This document shows positions 1-8,789 of a stretch of 64,000 nucleotides of DNA, in pieces. The translations under genes and the position numbers were made by a program. How positions within the stretch are numbered: position 1 is the stretch's first letter; each line of letters starts with the position of its first letter. The notes beneath the pieces were generated by a model, which was given only the letters and a program-made list of their open reading frames with translations, was not told the DNA's origin and did no database searches. Location of the stretch: positions 216,423 to 280,422 of the forward strand of contig JAJVIQ010000021.1 of the NCBI GenBank assembly GCA_022071965.1, in the 5' to 3' direction. The stretch comes from Gammaproteobacteria bacterium. Lineage in GTDB: Bacteria > Pseudomonadota > Gammaproteobacteria > JAJPIJ01.

Positions 1-332
1 ACGCCGCCCTTGCCGGAGGCGACGGCGATGACGTTCTTGACGTTCGGCAGTGCCTGCACACCCTTCTGCACGGCGTGAGCGGTGATGACCGAGCGTATGT
101 GGATTTCGGGATCGGTGGCGCCGGTCTGCTCGCCGAGCGCGCGCGCCAGCGCCTCTGCGAGGGGGGCGGCGTAGGTGCGGCTCGGGAATCCCAGTTCGAG
201 GTCCACGCTCACCTTGCCGCCGTCGACGGTGATCCCGCGCACCGCCTTGGCCGAGACGAGATCGGAGCCGAGATAGGGGTCGACGTAGCTGGCCAGCACG
301 GCCTCGACGGTTTCCTTGGTTGGGGGGGGCAT
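1..332 (-). CDS. apbC: Mrp/ApbC-family iron-sulfur cluster carrier ATPase (N-terminal part, cut by window edge)
   Basis: Only the first ~110 codons are present; the gene runs off the left edge. The visible part starts MPPPTKETVEAVL and covers a MIP18/DUF59-like domain. It reaches the segment VKNVIAVASGKGG, which is the start of the deviant Walker A P-loop of Mrp/ApbC ATPases. The family binds and transfers [4Fe-4S] clusters to apoproteins in the cytoplasm. The gene is divergent from metG with ~160 bases between them, the same pairing as mrp/metG in enterobacteria. The start is the ATG complementary to 330-332; a run of eight G lies just inside it, so a sequencing slip would shift the frame here. 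Confidence 0.9.
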   Translation of the reverse strand, partial: MPPPTKETVEAVLASYVDPYLGSDLVSAKAVRGITVDGGKVSVDLELGFPSRTYAAPLAEALARALGEQTGATDPEIHIRSVITAHAVQKGVQALPNVKNVIAVASGKGG

Positions 333-494
333 GGCGTATCGTTCGGATTGCGGATGACGGGTGGATCTCGGATCGATCGGAATCATACACCGAATCGGCG
401 TGCCTTGCGGCGTTCCCGGGCGCCGCCGCCGGTGCCGTGACAGGGGTCGTCCCATGGGTTACTTTACGCGGCATTTCGCCATCAGGCTCGCCAC

Positions 495-2585
495 ATGACA
501 GAGTCCAAGCGCCGCATCCTGGTCACCAGCGCCCTGCCGTACGCCAACGGCAGCATTCACCTGGGGCACCTCGTGGAGTACATCCAGACGGACGTCTGGG
601 TGCGCTTCCAGAAGATGCGCGGTCACGAGGTGCATTACGTCTGCGCCGACGACAACCACGGCACGCCGATCATGCTGCGCGCCGATAGCGAGGGGATAAC
701 GCCCGAGCAGCTGATCGCCCGGGTTTATGAGGAACACAAGCGCGACTTTGCCGACTTCCTGGTCGAGTTCGACAATTATCACCAGACGCACTCACCGGAG
801 ACGCGTGCCTACGCCGAGGACATCTACCGCAAGCTGCGCGATCGCCGGCCGAGCCTCATCGCGACCCGCAGCGTCGAGCAGTTCTATGACCCGGTCAAGG
901 AGATGTTCCTGCCGGACCGCTACATCAAGGGTGAGTGCCCAAGATGCGGCGCCAAGGATCAGTACGGCGATTCCTGCGAGGTCTGCGGCGCGACCTATGC
1001 GCCCACGGATCTGAAGAATCCGTACTCCTCCGTGTCCGGCGCGGCCCCGGTGCGCCGCGAGTCCGAGCATTATTTCTTCAGGCTCGGTGATTGCGAGGCG
1101 TTCCTGAGGGGATGGACACGCTCCGGCACGCTGCAGGAGGAGGCGGCCAACAAGATGCAGGAATGGTTCGCCGCCGGCCTGAACGACTGGGACATTTCGC
1201 GCGACGCGCCCTATTTCGGCTTCGAGATACCGGACACCGGCGGGCGCAAGTACTTCTATGTCTGGCTCGATGCCCCGATTGGCTATTTCGGCAGCTTTCG
1301 TCATTACTTCGAGCGCATCGGCCGGGCGGGCGAGGTGGACGATTTCGTCGACAAGGAGCGGGCGGCGACGGCGGGCACGGAGATGGTCCATTTCATCGGC
1401 AAGGACATCCTTTATTTCCACGCCCTGTTCTGGCCGGCGATGCTCGAGCACTCCGGCTATCGCACCCCCACCAGGATCAACGCCCACGGCTTCCTGACGG
1501 TGAACGGCGAGAAGATGTCGAAGTCCCGCGGCACGTTCATCACCGCGCGCAGCTTCCTGGATCACGTCGCGAACCCGGAATACCTGCGGTATTATTACGC
1601 CGCCAAGCTCAACGGCACCATGGAGGACGTCGACCTCAACCTCGAGGATTTCGTCGCACGCGTCAACAGCGATCTGATCGGCAAGTACATCAACATCGCC
1701 TCGCGCTGCGCGGGCTTCATCACCCGGCGTTTCTCGGGTCGGCTGGCGGGCGTGGTTCCGAACCCGATGTTGAACGACCTGCAGTCGGCGGCAGACTCGA
1801 TCGCGCGGCATTACGAGGCGCGCGATTATGGGCGGGCATTGCGCGAGATCATGCTGCACACCGATGATGCCAATCAATTCATCGACCGGGTCAAACCCTG
1901 GGAACTCGCAAGGAGACCGGAGACGGAGCGCGAGTTGTTGCGGGTCTGCAGCGAGGGCCTGAATATCTTCCGGTTACTGACCATCTACCTGAAGCCGGTG
2001 CTGCCGGGGCTGGCCGCGTCGGTGGAGTCCTTCCTGAGCGTGCCTGCGCTGCGATGGCCGGACGCCAGGGTGTGGCTGCCGGCCGATCACCGCATCCAGG
2101 AGTACAAGCACCTGATGACGCGCATCGATCCGAAGGCCGTGGCGGCCATGGTGGCGGCTAACCGGGAGACGCTCGCGCCGCCGAAGGAAGGCCACTCCCG
2201 GCAGCGGCATGCCGAGCACCAGGCCCATACCGACGGCAATGCCGTGAACGAGGTGGGCCACGTCTCCATCGAGGACTTCGGAAGGCTAGACCTGAGGGTG
2301 GCGAGGATCCTCGACGCCGAACACGTCGAGGGCGCCGACAAGCTGCTCAAGATCACGGTGGACGTCAACGAGGGTCGCACCCGGACGATCTTCGCCGGTA
2401 TCAAGTCGGCCTACGACCCGGCGACGCTGATCGGTCGGCTCACGGTGATCGTTGCCAATCTCGCTCCGCGCAAGATGAGGTTCGGGCTCTCGGAGGGCAT
2501 GGTGCTGGCCGCCTCCGGCAACGGGCCCGGCATCTTCATCCTGAGTCCCGACAGCGGTGCGGAGCCCGGCATGAAGGTCAGGTAG
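495..2585 (+). CDS. metG: Methionine-tRNA ligase with C-terminal tRNA-binding domain
   Basis: Charges tRNA(Met) with methionine in the cytoplasm. The 696-residue product has the class I HIGH-type motif (HLGH, residues 22-25) in the N-terminal Rossmann fold. A zinc knuckle has cysteines at about 148, 151, 161 and 164, and the KMSKS loop is near residue 340. An anticodon-binding helical domain follows. The last ~105 residues form an EMAPII/OB-fold tRNA-binding domain ([11 protein letters not shown] onwards), as in the dimeric E. coli type enzyme of 677 residues. A Pro/His/Arg-rich linker precedes that domain. The ATG at 495 is the only good start before the HLGH motif. sixA follows after 38 bases and may be co-transcribed. 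Confidence 0.97.
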   Translation: MTESKRRILVTSALPYANGSIHLGHLVEYIQTDVWVRFQKMRGHEVHYVCADDNHGTPIMLRADSEGITPEQLIARVYEEHKRDFADFLVEFDNYHQTHSPETRAYAEDIYRKLRDRRPSLIATRSVEQFYDPVKEMFLPDRYIKGECPRCGAKDQYGDSCEVCGATYAPTDLKNPYSSVSGAAPVRRESEHYFFRLGDCEAFLRGWTRSGTLQEEAANKMQEWFAAGLNDWDISRDAPYFGFEIPDTGGRKYFYVWLDAPIGYFGSFRHYFERIGRAGEVDDFVDKERAATAGTEMVHFIGKDILYFHALFWPAMLEHSGYRTPTRINAHGFLTVNGEKMSKSRGTFITARSFLDHVANPEYLRYYYAAKLNGTMEDVDLNLEDFVARVNSDLIGKYINIASRCAGFITRRFSGRLAGVVPNPMLNDLQSAADSIARHYEARDYGRALREIMLHTDDANQFIDRVKPWELARRPETERELLRVCSEGLNIFRLLTIYLKPVLPGLAASVESFLSVPALRWPDARVWLPADHRIQEYKHLMTRIDPKAVAAMVAANRETLAPPKEGHSRQRHAEHQAHTDGNAVNEVGHVSIEDFGRLDLRVARILDAEHVEGADKLLKITVDVNEGRTRTIFAGIKSAYDPATLIGRLTVIVANLAPRKMRFGLSEGMVLAASGNGPGIFILSPDSGAEPGMKVR

Positions 2586-2623
2586 GGGTCCGCGGGACGC
2601 ATCTCGCGCCGCGCCGCCAGAGT

Positions 2624-3142
2624 GTGAACCGACTGCTCGTCATCATGCGCCACGCCAAGTCCGACTGGGCCTCGGGCGCCATCGCGGACTTCGATCGGCC
2701 CCTGAATCGTCGCGGCCGGCGCGATGCGCCGCGCATGGCGCGTTGGCTGCGCGCAAACCGTTTCGTTCCAGATGAGATCATCAGTTCGCCGGCGGTCCGC
2801 GCCGGCGAGACGGCGCGGTCGGTGATCCGGGAGCTGGATTTGGACGAGGCGGTGATCCGGTGGGATCAACGCGTCTACGACGCGGATCTCGATGACCTGC
2901 TGGCGGTGCTCGCCGACCATCAGGCCGCGGTCCCGGTGCAGATGCTCGTGGGCCACAACCCCGGTCTGGAACGGCTCACCGGCTACCTGGCCCGCGCGGC
3001 GACCCTGCCGCGGGAGGAGAAACTCATGCCGACGGCCGGCGTGATGGTGCTGGAGATCCCTGCCGGCAGGGGCGGCATCGCGCGCGCGGCCGGCACCTGC
3101 GTGGCGCACATGCGCCCGCGATGGTTGGCGGGCGGGGATTAG
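2624..3142 (+). CDS. sixA: Phosphohistidine phosphatase SixA family protein
   Basis: Histidine-phosphatase (RHG) superfamily protein of 172 residues, close to the SixA size. The phosphate-accepting motif is at the N-terminus (LLVIMRHAKSDW, with the RH pair at 9-10). The second conserved histidine is in the segment MLVGHNPGLERL. SixA proteins remove phosphate from histidine residues of phosphotransfer proteins, such as the HPt domain of ArcB and nitrogen-PTS components. The start is a GTG 38 bases after metG; no closer ATG keeps the RHG motif. Assignment to SixA rather than another RHG phosphatase rests on the size, the RHAKS motif and the GHNP segment. Confidence 0.85.
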   Translation: MNRLLVIMRHAKSDWASGAIADFDRPLNRRGRRDAPRMARWLRANRFVPDEIISSPAVRAGETARSVIRELDLDEAVIRWDQRVYDADLDDLLAVLADHQAAVPVQMLVGHNPGLERLTGYLARAATLPREEKLMPTAGVMVLEIPAGRGGIARAAGTCVAHMRPRWLAGGD

Positions 3143-3189
3143 GTCTGCGCGCGATCTTCCCCGCGCCGGGGCGTGAGCAGGGCGTGGGG

Positions 3190-3339
3190 CTAGAGAAACA
3201 GGACGGCGGGAAAGACCGCGACTGCCAGTACGTACAGCAGCCACTCGATGTTGTATTCCTCCAGTGTGCCGTTGAAATGCAGGATCAGCACGACGATGGC
3301 GAACAGGTAGAAAAGAATAAAGCCTATATGCTCCATCAT
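3190..3339 (-). CDS. Small two-helix membrane protein, 49 residues
   Basis: A short frame beginning MMEHIGFILFYLFAIVVLIL and ending in a second hydrophobic stretch (LLYVLAVAVFPAVLFL) before TAG. The two predicted membrane helices are joined by a short acidic loop (NGTLEEYNIEW). A purine-rich GGAGAA lies about ten bases upstream of the first ATG, a proper ribosome site. The regular hydrophobic pattern and clean start and stop argue for a real gene. It lies 309 bases downstream of the UPF0114 gene on the same strand and could be the last gene of that transcript. I do not recognise the family and assign no function. Confidence 0.7.
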   Translation of the reverse strand: MMEHIGFILFYLFAIVVLILHFNGTLEEYNIEWLLYVLAVAVFPAVLFL

Positions 3340-3572
3340 GCTGCTGTTCTCCGGCGGGTGGCTGTCGTGACCGCGCTCAATGACTGTCAGTGATTCGTTT
3401 GCCTTCCGCGGCAGTTCGCAGACCGGCGCAGAGGATAGGCGCCCAACCGCGGCACGGCTCCCGGCGCGTACCGCAAACCGCCCGGTTCTTCCCCAATCGA
3501 AAGCAAATGGTAAGCCAGATCGACACGCCAGAATAGCGTGCTGGTGGCGCCGGTTCCTCGATCCGGGTCGCC

Positions 3573-3588
3573 GTGTGACGGGTCACAC
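3573..3588. promoter_or_regulatory. Perfect 7-bp inverted repeat, possible operator
   Basis: GTGTGAC-GG-GTCACAC lies in the 309-base stretch between the UPF0114 gene and the 49-residue membrane protein gene. It resembles a CRP/FNR-family half-site pair (TGTGA/TCACA), but the spacing is four bases instead of six. The rest of 3340-3648 shows no convincing gene. It may carry the promoter of the small membrane protein gene, which reads leftward. Confidence 0.35.
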
Positions 3589-3648
3589 AGGCATCGTGCG
3601 CGATGGGGAGGTCGGCTGCACGCGGGGCCCGGCGACAGTCGTGGAGCG

Positions 3649-4191
3649 TCAGTGCGGGCGCTTGCCGAAGACTATTCTGTCCAGTATCCCGAGCAGGAGC
3701 GCCGAGAGCACGAACGCCAGGTGCATGATCGTGTACCACATCAGCTTGTCATTCGGGACCTGCGGGGCGTTCATGAAGGCCCGCAGCAGGTGGATGGATG
3801 AAATGGCGACGATGGACGCGGCGACCTTGATCTTCAGCGTTCCGGAATCGAGCTTGCCCAGCCAGTCCAGACCGGCCTTGCCCTGTTCGATGTCGATCTG
3901 CGAGACGAAGTTTTCGTAGCTCGACAGCATTACCATCAGCAGCAGGCTCGCCACGAGGGCGAGATCGACGAGGCCGAGCACCGTGAGCACCATGTCGGCC
4001 TCCTTGATCCCGAAGACATACGGCAGCAGGTGGAAGATCTCCTGGAAGAACTTGATCGCGATGGCGAGAATGGCGAGGCCCAGGCCGAGGTAGATCGGCG
4101 CGAGCAGCCAGCGGCTGGCGAACAGGACCTTCTCGAGGCTGCGCTCCAGGGCGGTTCCGGTACCCGCGGGCGTGGCCGATTTCTCGCTCAC
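3649..4191 (-). CDS. UPF0114 (YqhA-like) integral membrane protein
   Basis: A 180-residue protein with three to four hydrophobic helices: about residues 30-50, 65-88, 115-135 and 150-172. The segment [17 protein letters not shown] and the later [11 protein letters not shown] are typical of the UPF0114/YqhA family, whose biochemical role is unknown. The start is a GTG, four bases after the stop of the large iron-sulfur flavoprotein gene, so the two are almost certainly co-transcribed. This tight coupling suggests a functional link to that redox enzyme, but nothing in the sequence shows what it is. Confidence 0.88.
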   Translation of the reverse strand: MSEKSATPAGTGTALERSLEKVLFASRWLLAPIYLGLGLAILAIAIKFFQEIFHLLPYVFGIKEADMVLTVLGLVDLALVASLLLMVMLSSYENFVSQIDIEQGKAGLDWLGKLDSGTLKIKVAASIVAISSIHLLRAFMNAPQVPNDKLMWYTIMHLAFVLSALLLGILDRIVFGKRPH

Positions 4192-4195
4192 GGGA

Positions 4196-7100
4196 TCAAT
4201 CGTCTCCGGCCGCCATCTCCCAGGCGGCCTTCCTGGCCATCAGGTGATCCAGCCACAGGTCCGCGATCTTTTCCTGCACCGTGTTCTGGCGCAGCCGTGC
4301 ATTCAGGTTGGGGAAGTCGACGGCGTCCAGATCCTGGTCCTGGTTGTTGCAGGAGTACACGAAGAACTCCTCGCCGGTGTTCGGGTCGACGTGCTTGCAC
4401 AGGCACTGCGCGCACACGCCCTTCATCATGCATTGCATCGGCGAGTTGATCGATCCGATTGCGTGGTGTTTCTGCTTGAGATAAGGCTTGAGCACGCCGT
4501 GCCGCGCCTCCTTGACCGCCGCCATCATGCGATCCGAGCCGATGACGATCATATGGTCGACGTCGTCCAGGTGGATGGGCGTGTCGCCGAGCGCACCCTT
4601 TGCATAGGCAATGATGGTCTCGAGAATGTTGCCGACATGGGTCTTGTCCTGCGGACGGCGCGGCGGTATGGCCATCGCATTGGTGCTCTTGTCGACCGCC
4701 CAGACCACCACGTCCGCGGCCGCCTCGATGTCTTCCCGCTTGAACACATCCTGGCTGTTCTTGTAGCCGGCGAAATAGATGACGTTGTTGCCCGCGGCGC
4801 GCAGCGCGCGGCCGATGGAGAACAGCACGGCGTTGCCCAGCCCGCCGCCCACGAGCATCGCGGTGCGGCCTGAGGGGATGTCCGTCGGCGTGCCGGTGAC
4901 CCCCATCACCACGATCGGGTCGCCGGGCTTCAGTTGCGCGCAGATGCGGGTCGAGGCGCCCATCTCCAGCGCGATGAGCGAGATGAGCCCCCTCTCCTTG
5001 TCCACCCAGGCGCCGGTGAGGGCCAGACCCTCGGCGGTCAGCACCGTGCCCTCGATGCGATCGGCATAGCTCTCGAAGTTCTGCACGCGGTAGAACTGGC
5101 CTGGCGCGAACTTGCGCGCGGCGCGCTTGGCGCGCACCACCACGTCGATGATGGACGGCGTCAGGCGCTTGACCTCCACGACCGTGGCCAGCAATTCGTC
5201 GTCGAGCTTCGACTGCAGCTCGGCGAGCGCGGCGTCGCGCTCGCGCTGGCGGTTCGGATCGAGCGACCGAAGCTCGGATTCGAAGAGCTTCACGACGTAG
5301 GGGTAACCGTCCTTGGCGCTGGCCATGGCCTTGACGACATTGCCGGCGTAGACGGGGTGATTGTCGCCGTAGAAGCTGATATGGCGGCCGTCACGCTGGT
5401 AGGAGGTCAGCGGCGCGGGCTTGCCCAGCTTCGGCATGGCCGTGTCGTGCATCGGTTCGAGGGTGAACTGGCCGTTCTCGACCGCCGGCTCGCAGCGCTG
5501 ATAGAACTTCCCGTCCATCTCGAAGGTATCGGGATACTCGGTCTGGTAGATCGTGTTCGGCGAGGTGCCGGCGGCGATGAACAGGCTGCGCAACGGGACC
5601 TCCGGGTCCCCGCCGGAGTCGACCCACCGGTTCTCGACGTGCGCGTACTTCTTGAACCTCACCGCCCGCAGGTGACCGTACTCATCGCTCAGCGCCTCGC
5701 GGGGGTCCATGCCCTCGGCGAAGGCGATGCCTTCCTCGAAGCCCTTGTGGACCTCCTCGTGGTTCTGACGGTAGGCCGGTGAGTCCTTCATGCCCTTGCG
5801 GTAGAACAGCGTGACCCCGCCCCAGCTGTCGAGCAGCGGCTGGAAGTTCGGCAGTTCGCCGGCCTTCTCGGCGCGTTCGCGCTCGGCGCGTATCGCGCGC
5901 CCGTGCGTCAGGAACTCCTCCAGTATTCCCCGTTCCTCCTCGTCGAAACGGGCCACCACCTTCTCCTCGCCGAGTCCCGCACACAGGGCTTCGTAACGGT
6001 GCAGGAGCTTCTCGACCTGCACCGGGTAATAGGCCATCAGCTCGGTGGCGGTGTCGATGGCGGTCAGCCCCCCGCCGATCACGCCGGCGGGCAGCCGCAC
6101 CTGCAGGTTCGCGAGCGAGGACTCCTTCGCAGCGCCGGTCAGCTGCAACGCCATGAGAAAGTCGGAGGCTTTGCGGATGCCGCGGATGAGGTTGTTCTTC
6201 AGGCCGATGATGGTGGGTTTGCCCGCGCCACTGGCGATCGCGATGTGGTGGAAGCCGAGATCCCAGGCCTCGTTGATGGTCAGCGTGCCGCCGAAGCGCA
6301 CGCCGCCGTACACGCGGAAGGAATGGCGGCGGGCAAGCGCGAGATAGATGACCTTGAGGAAGTTCTTGTCCCAGCGCACGGTGATGCCGTATTCGGCGAC
6401 GCCGCCGAAACCGAGCATGATGCGCTTGTCGAGATCCTCGTACAGTTCGCGGAAGTCGCGTATCGGCTGCGGCGGACGATTCGCGTCGCCGGTCAGCTCC
6501 TTCGGCAGCGGTTCGATCTTCAGTCCGTCGATACCAACCACGCCGAAGCCCTCGTTCAACAGGTAATGCGACAGCGTGTAGCCCGCCGGCCCCATGCCCG
6601 CCACCAGCACGTTCCTGCCGTTGTATGGCAGGGCGTGCGGGCGCTTGACGTTCAGCGGGTTCCAGCGCGTCAGCAGGCTGTAGATCTCGAAACCCCAGGG
6701 CATGAACAGGACATCGGTCAGCGTGTTGGTCTCGACCTGGGGGATATTGACGGGCTCGGTCTTCTGGTAGATGCAGCCCTTCATGCAGTCGTTGCAGATG
6801 CGGTGGCCGGTGCCCGGGCACATCGGGTTGTCGATGATGATGAGCGCCAGGGCGCCGATATTGTCGCCGCGGCGCTTGACCAGATGCATCTCGGAGATCT
6901 TCTCCTCCAGCGGGCAGCCGGTCACCGTGACGCCGAGTGCGTTGACCTTGTAGGTGTCGTCCTTCTTCTGCCGCATTCCCTTGGAGCAGGAGTCGGTGTC
7001 GCGGTCGTGGCAGTAGATGCAGTGATCGGTCTCATACAGCGCCTCGCGGCGCTCGGCGCGCCTATCGGTGAGCGCGAAGCCGTCACGGCGACGGCGGTGG

Positions 7101-7945
7101 TGGAGCGGCCCCTTCAGGGTGGTGTAGCTGCCGCGATCCTCGGGCTCGACGGGAACGAGGTCGTTGAAGTCGGTCTTGGCCGGCGACTTGAAGGTCATCC
7201 AGTGGCCGATGCGCGCCCGCAATCGCGGCAGATGCATGGCGGCGTAGCAGAACTGCTGCAGTGGCGCGAGCAGGGCGCCGGAGAAGGCGGCGGGGTCGGC
7301 GAGCGCGAGGGCCTCGGAAAAGAGGGCGCGGGCCTCCTCGTGGGCGGCGATCGCCGCGCGCAGACGCGCGGATTCCTCATCCGCGTGCGGGTGCTCGCCG
7401 GGTTTGCCCCTGGCGATGAGTTCGTAGTGATTCACCAGCCGCCACAGCGGGGCGCCGACGCGGGCGAGCGAGCGCTCCTCGTCGCTGTCCAGCGCCGCCG
7501 CCGCGAAGGCGGTCTGTTTGAGTGCGGCGATCTGCCGCTCGATGCGATTCAGATCGAGAGTCGCGGCATCCACACCCTTGAACTTGGCGCCGACCTTCAT
7601 GGCGACCTCGGCGCGGAACAGGAAGACGGTGTCCATCTCCTCCTTGATGGCGACGATCTGGCGGTCCCGTTCGCCGCCGACGTCGAAGAGCTTCGCCACG
7701 AAGCGGCCGACGTGCGGCGCCATGCGCACCAGCAGATCGCTGATGGCCTCGGGCGCCATGCCGGCGCCCTGGCACGCCCGGTAGGCCTCGAAATCGTGAT
7801 GCAGCGCGGCGTCGTCGGCCTCGACCTCGGCGTTGAAGACGCGCAGCAGGTCTGCGAGCCGTGCGGGGTGATAGAGATCAGCGTAGGTGAAACCGGGCAG
7901 GCCGGGCGTCAGGCTCGGCGCGGGAGCGGCACTTCGTTCTGTCAT
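4196..7945 (-). CDS. Large iron-sulfur flavoprotein: GltD-like FAD/NAD(P) module fused to a PyrK/NfnA-like reductase module
   Basis: The 1249-residue cytoplasmic protein has four visible parts. Residues 1-290 are helical and unrecognised. Residues 309-391 hold cysteine clusters (CIYCHD..C, then a second set [13 protein letters not shown]) fitting [4Fe-4S] centres like those at the N-terminus of GltD/NfnB. Residues ~445-830 are an FAD/NAD(P) pyridine-nucleotide reductase with dinucleotide folds at GMGPAGY (~451) and [11 protein letters not shown] (~621). Residues ~915-1215 resemble ferredoxin reductase/PyrK, with GGGLGN near 1033 and cysteines at 1172, 1178, 1181 and 1199 for a [2Fe-2S] cluster. 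The domain content equals NfnB plus NfnA in one chain, which suggests NAD(P)H-linked electron transfer, possibly bifurcation; that role is inference. The ATG at 7945 is chosen because upstream codons lack family-like sequence. The gene is followed at four bases by the UPF0114 gene. Confidence 0.85.
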   Translation of the reverse strand: MTERSAAPAPSLTPGLPGFTYADLYHPARLADLLRVFNAEVEADDAALHHDFEAYRACQGAGMAPEAISDLLVRMAPHVGRFVAKLFDVGGERDRQIVAIKEEMDTVFLFRAEVAMKVGAKFKGVDAATLDLNRIERQIAALKQTAFAAAALDSDEERSLARVGAPLWRLVNHYELIARGKPGEHPHADEESARLRAAIAAHEEARALFSEALALADPAAFSGALLAPLQQFCYAAMHLPRLRARIGHWMTFKSPAKTDFNDLVPVEPEDRGSYTTLKGPLHHRRRRDGFALTDRRAERREALYETDHCIYCHDRDTDSCSKGMRQKKDDTYKVNALGVTVTGCPLEEKISEMHLVKRRGDNIGALALIIIDNPMCPGTGHRICNDCMKGCIYQKTEPVNIPQVETNTLTDVLFMPWGFEIYSLLTRWNPLNVKRPHALPYNGRNVLVAGMGPAGYTLSHYLLNEGFGVVGIDGLKIEPLPKELTGDANRPPQPIRDFRELYEDLDKRIMLGFGGVAEYGITVRWDKNFLKVIYLALARRHSFRVYGGVRFGGTLTINEAWDLGFHHIAIASGAGKPTIIGLKNNLIRGIRKASDFLMALQLTGAAKESSLANLQVRLPAGVIGGGLTAIDTATELMAYYPVQVEKLLHRYEALCAGLGEEKVVARFDEEERGILEEFLTHGRAIRAERERAEKAGELPNFQPLLDSWGGVTLFYRKGMKDSPAYRQNHEEVHKGFEEGIAFAEGMDPREALSDEYGHLRAVRFKKYAHVENRWVDSGGDPEVPLRSLFIAAGTSPNTIYQTEYPDTFEMDGKFYQRCEPAVENGQFTLEPMHDTAMPKLGKPAPLTSYQRDGRHISFYGDNHPVYAGNVVKAMASAKDGYPYVVKLFESELRSLDPNRQRERDAALAELQSKLDDELLATVVEVKRLTPSIIDVVVRAKRAARKFAPGQFYRVQNFESYADRIEGTVLTAEGLALTGAWVDKERGLISLIALEMGASTRICAQLKPGDPIVVMGVTGTPTDIPSGRTAMLVGGGLGNAVLFSIGRALRAAGNNVIYFAGYKNSQDVFKREDIEAAADVVVWAVDKSTNAMAIPPRRPQDKTHVGNILETIIAYAKGALGDTPIHLDDVDHMIVIGSDRMMAAVKEARHGVLKPYLKQKHHAIGSINSPMQCMMKGVCAQCLCKHVDPNTGEEFFVYSCNNQDQDLDAVDFPNLNARLRQNTVQEKIADLWLDHLMARKAAWEMAAGDD

Positions 7946-8104
7946 GGGCGGGGACCTGGCTGGCAATGTCGCGACGCGAAGCGGACTATCGATGGTAAAG
8001 CCTGGCGCGGGCCGACGCAAACCGTGGCGCCGTGAACTCGGGGGATTTTCCCGCATTACCCGCCGGTGAACGGGACCCGCCGACGCGCCTTCGACGGGGG
8101 ACCC

Positions 8105-8132
8105 CTTGAAACCCCGCGTGATGGCCCCAGAT
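8105..8132 (+). promoter_or_regulatory. Sigma-32 (RpoH) heat-shock promoter of hsp20
   Basis: CTTGAAA at 8105-8111 and CCCCAGAT at 8125-8132, separated by 13 bases, match the RpoH consensus (CTTGAAA, 11-16 bases, CCCCATnT) almost perfectly. The element lies ~50 bases upstream of the hsp20 start codon. Confidence 0.85.
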
Positions 8133-8184
8133 TCCTTGTACAACGCGCCGCCGGCGCCGATCGAATTTCACAGGAGACAAGACC

Positions 8185-8631
8185 ATGAGCCTTCTTCGGT
8201 ACCAGCCCTGGGATGCGTTTTCCCAGGTTCGAGACGAGATGAATCGCCTGCTCAAGGCGCAGGTGGACGAGCAGGACAGCGACAACTCCCGGGTCGTGAC
8301 CAGCCACTGGGCGCCGGCCGTCGACATCAGGGAGGAGCAGAGCCGTTTCGTCATCTACGCCGACCTGCCGGGCGTGAAGGTCGACGACATCGAGATCACC
8401 ATGGAAAAAGGGGTGCTCACCGTGCGCGGCGAGCGCAGTCTCGAGAAGGAGGAGGACAGGAGCGGCTTCCGCCGCATCGAGCGGGCGCGCGGTACCTTCT
8501 ATCGCCGCTTCAGCCTCCCCGATTCCGCCGATGCCGAGCGCATCCAGGCGAAAAGCCGCGACGGCGTGCTCGAGATCGTCATTCCCAAGCAGGAGAAGAG
8601 TCAGCCGCGCAAGATCGCCGTGCAGGCCTGA
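8185..8631 (+). CDS. Small heat-shock protein, Hsp20/alpha-crystallin family
   Basis: ATP-independent holdase chaperone of 148 residues that binds unfolding proteins in the cytoplasm. The alpha-crystallin domain spans about residues 40-140. It contains the conserved APAVDIREE strand, the ADLPGVKVDDIEI segment, and the A-x-x-x-x-GVL motif near the end (KSRDGVLEIVIPK). A C-terminal I-x-V-type tail (KIAV) supports oligomer contacts. An AGGAGA ribosome site precedes the ATG. The sigma-32 promoter just upstream indicates heat-shock control. The gene diverges from the large flavoprotein gene and lies upstream of the DegQ-type protease gene. Confidence 0.95.
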   Translation: MSLLRYQPWDAFSQVRDEMNRLLKAQVDEQDSDNSRVVTSHWAPAVDIREEQSRFVIYADLPGVKVDDIEITMEKGVLTVRGERSLEKEEDRSGFRRIERARGTFYRRFSLPDSADAERIQAKSRDGVLEIVIPKQEKSQPRKIAVQA

Positions 8632-8693
8632 GTCTCGCCGCTCCCCGCTGCGTCGTGCCGTCGATCCCGGCATGGCGAAGCGGGGGCGGCATT

Positions 8694-8721
8694 GAACTTT
8701 TTCCGGCAGCGCGCGTTCTTA
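8694..8721 (+). promoter_or_regulatory. Putative sigma-E/AlgU-type envelope-stress promoter of the degQ-like gene
   Basis: GAACTT at 8694-8699 and TCTTA at 8717-8721, with a 17-base spacer, match the RpoE/AlgU consensus (GAACTT, 16-17 bases, TCtgA). The element lies ~70 bases before the protease start codon. DegP/MucD-type proteases are classic members of this regulon, which strengthens the call. Confidence 0.6.
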
Positions 8722-8789
8722 ACGGCTAACCGAATCCGACCGGTTCGTGTCGCCGGACACAGGGTCCGGAATCACGGGAGAGATCGAGG

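Noticed and set aside
3377-3739. Leftward 120-codon frame overlapping the end of the UPF0114 gene
   Set aside because: Arg/Ala/Pro-rich translation without ribosome site or recognisable motif, and it overlaps a real gene.
5903-8035. A 710-codon plus-strand frame antisense to the large flavoprotein gene
   Set aside because: The opposite strand has clear iron-sulfur and flavin motifs over the same bases; the antisense translation is compositionally odd and runs past the flavoprotein start.
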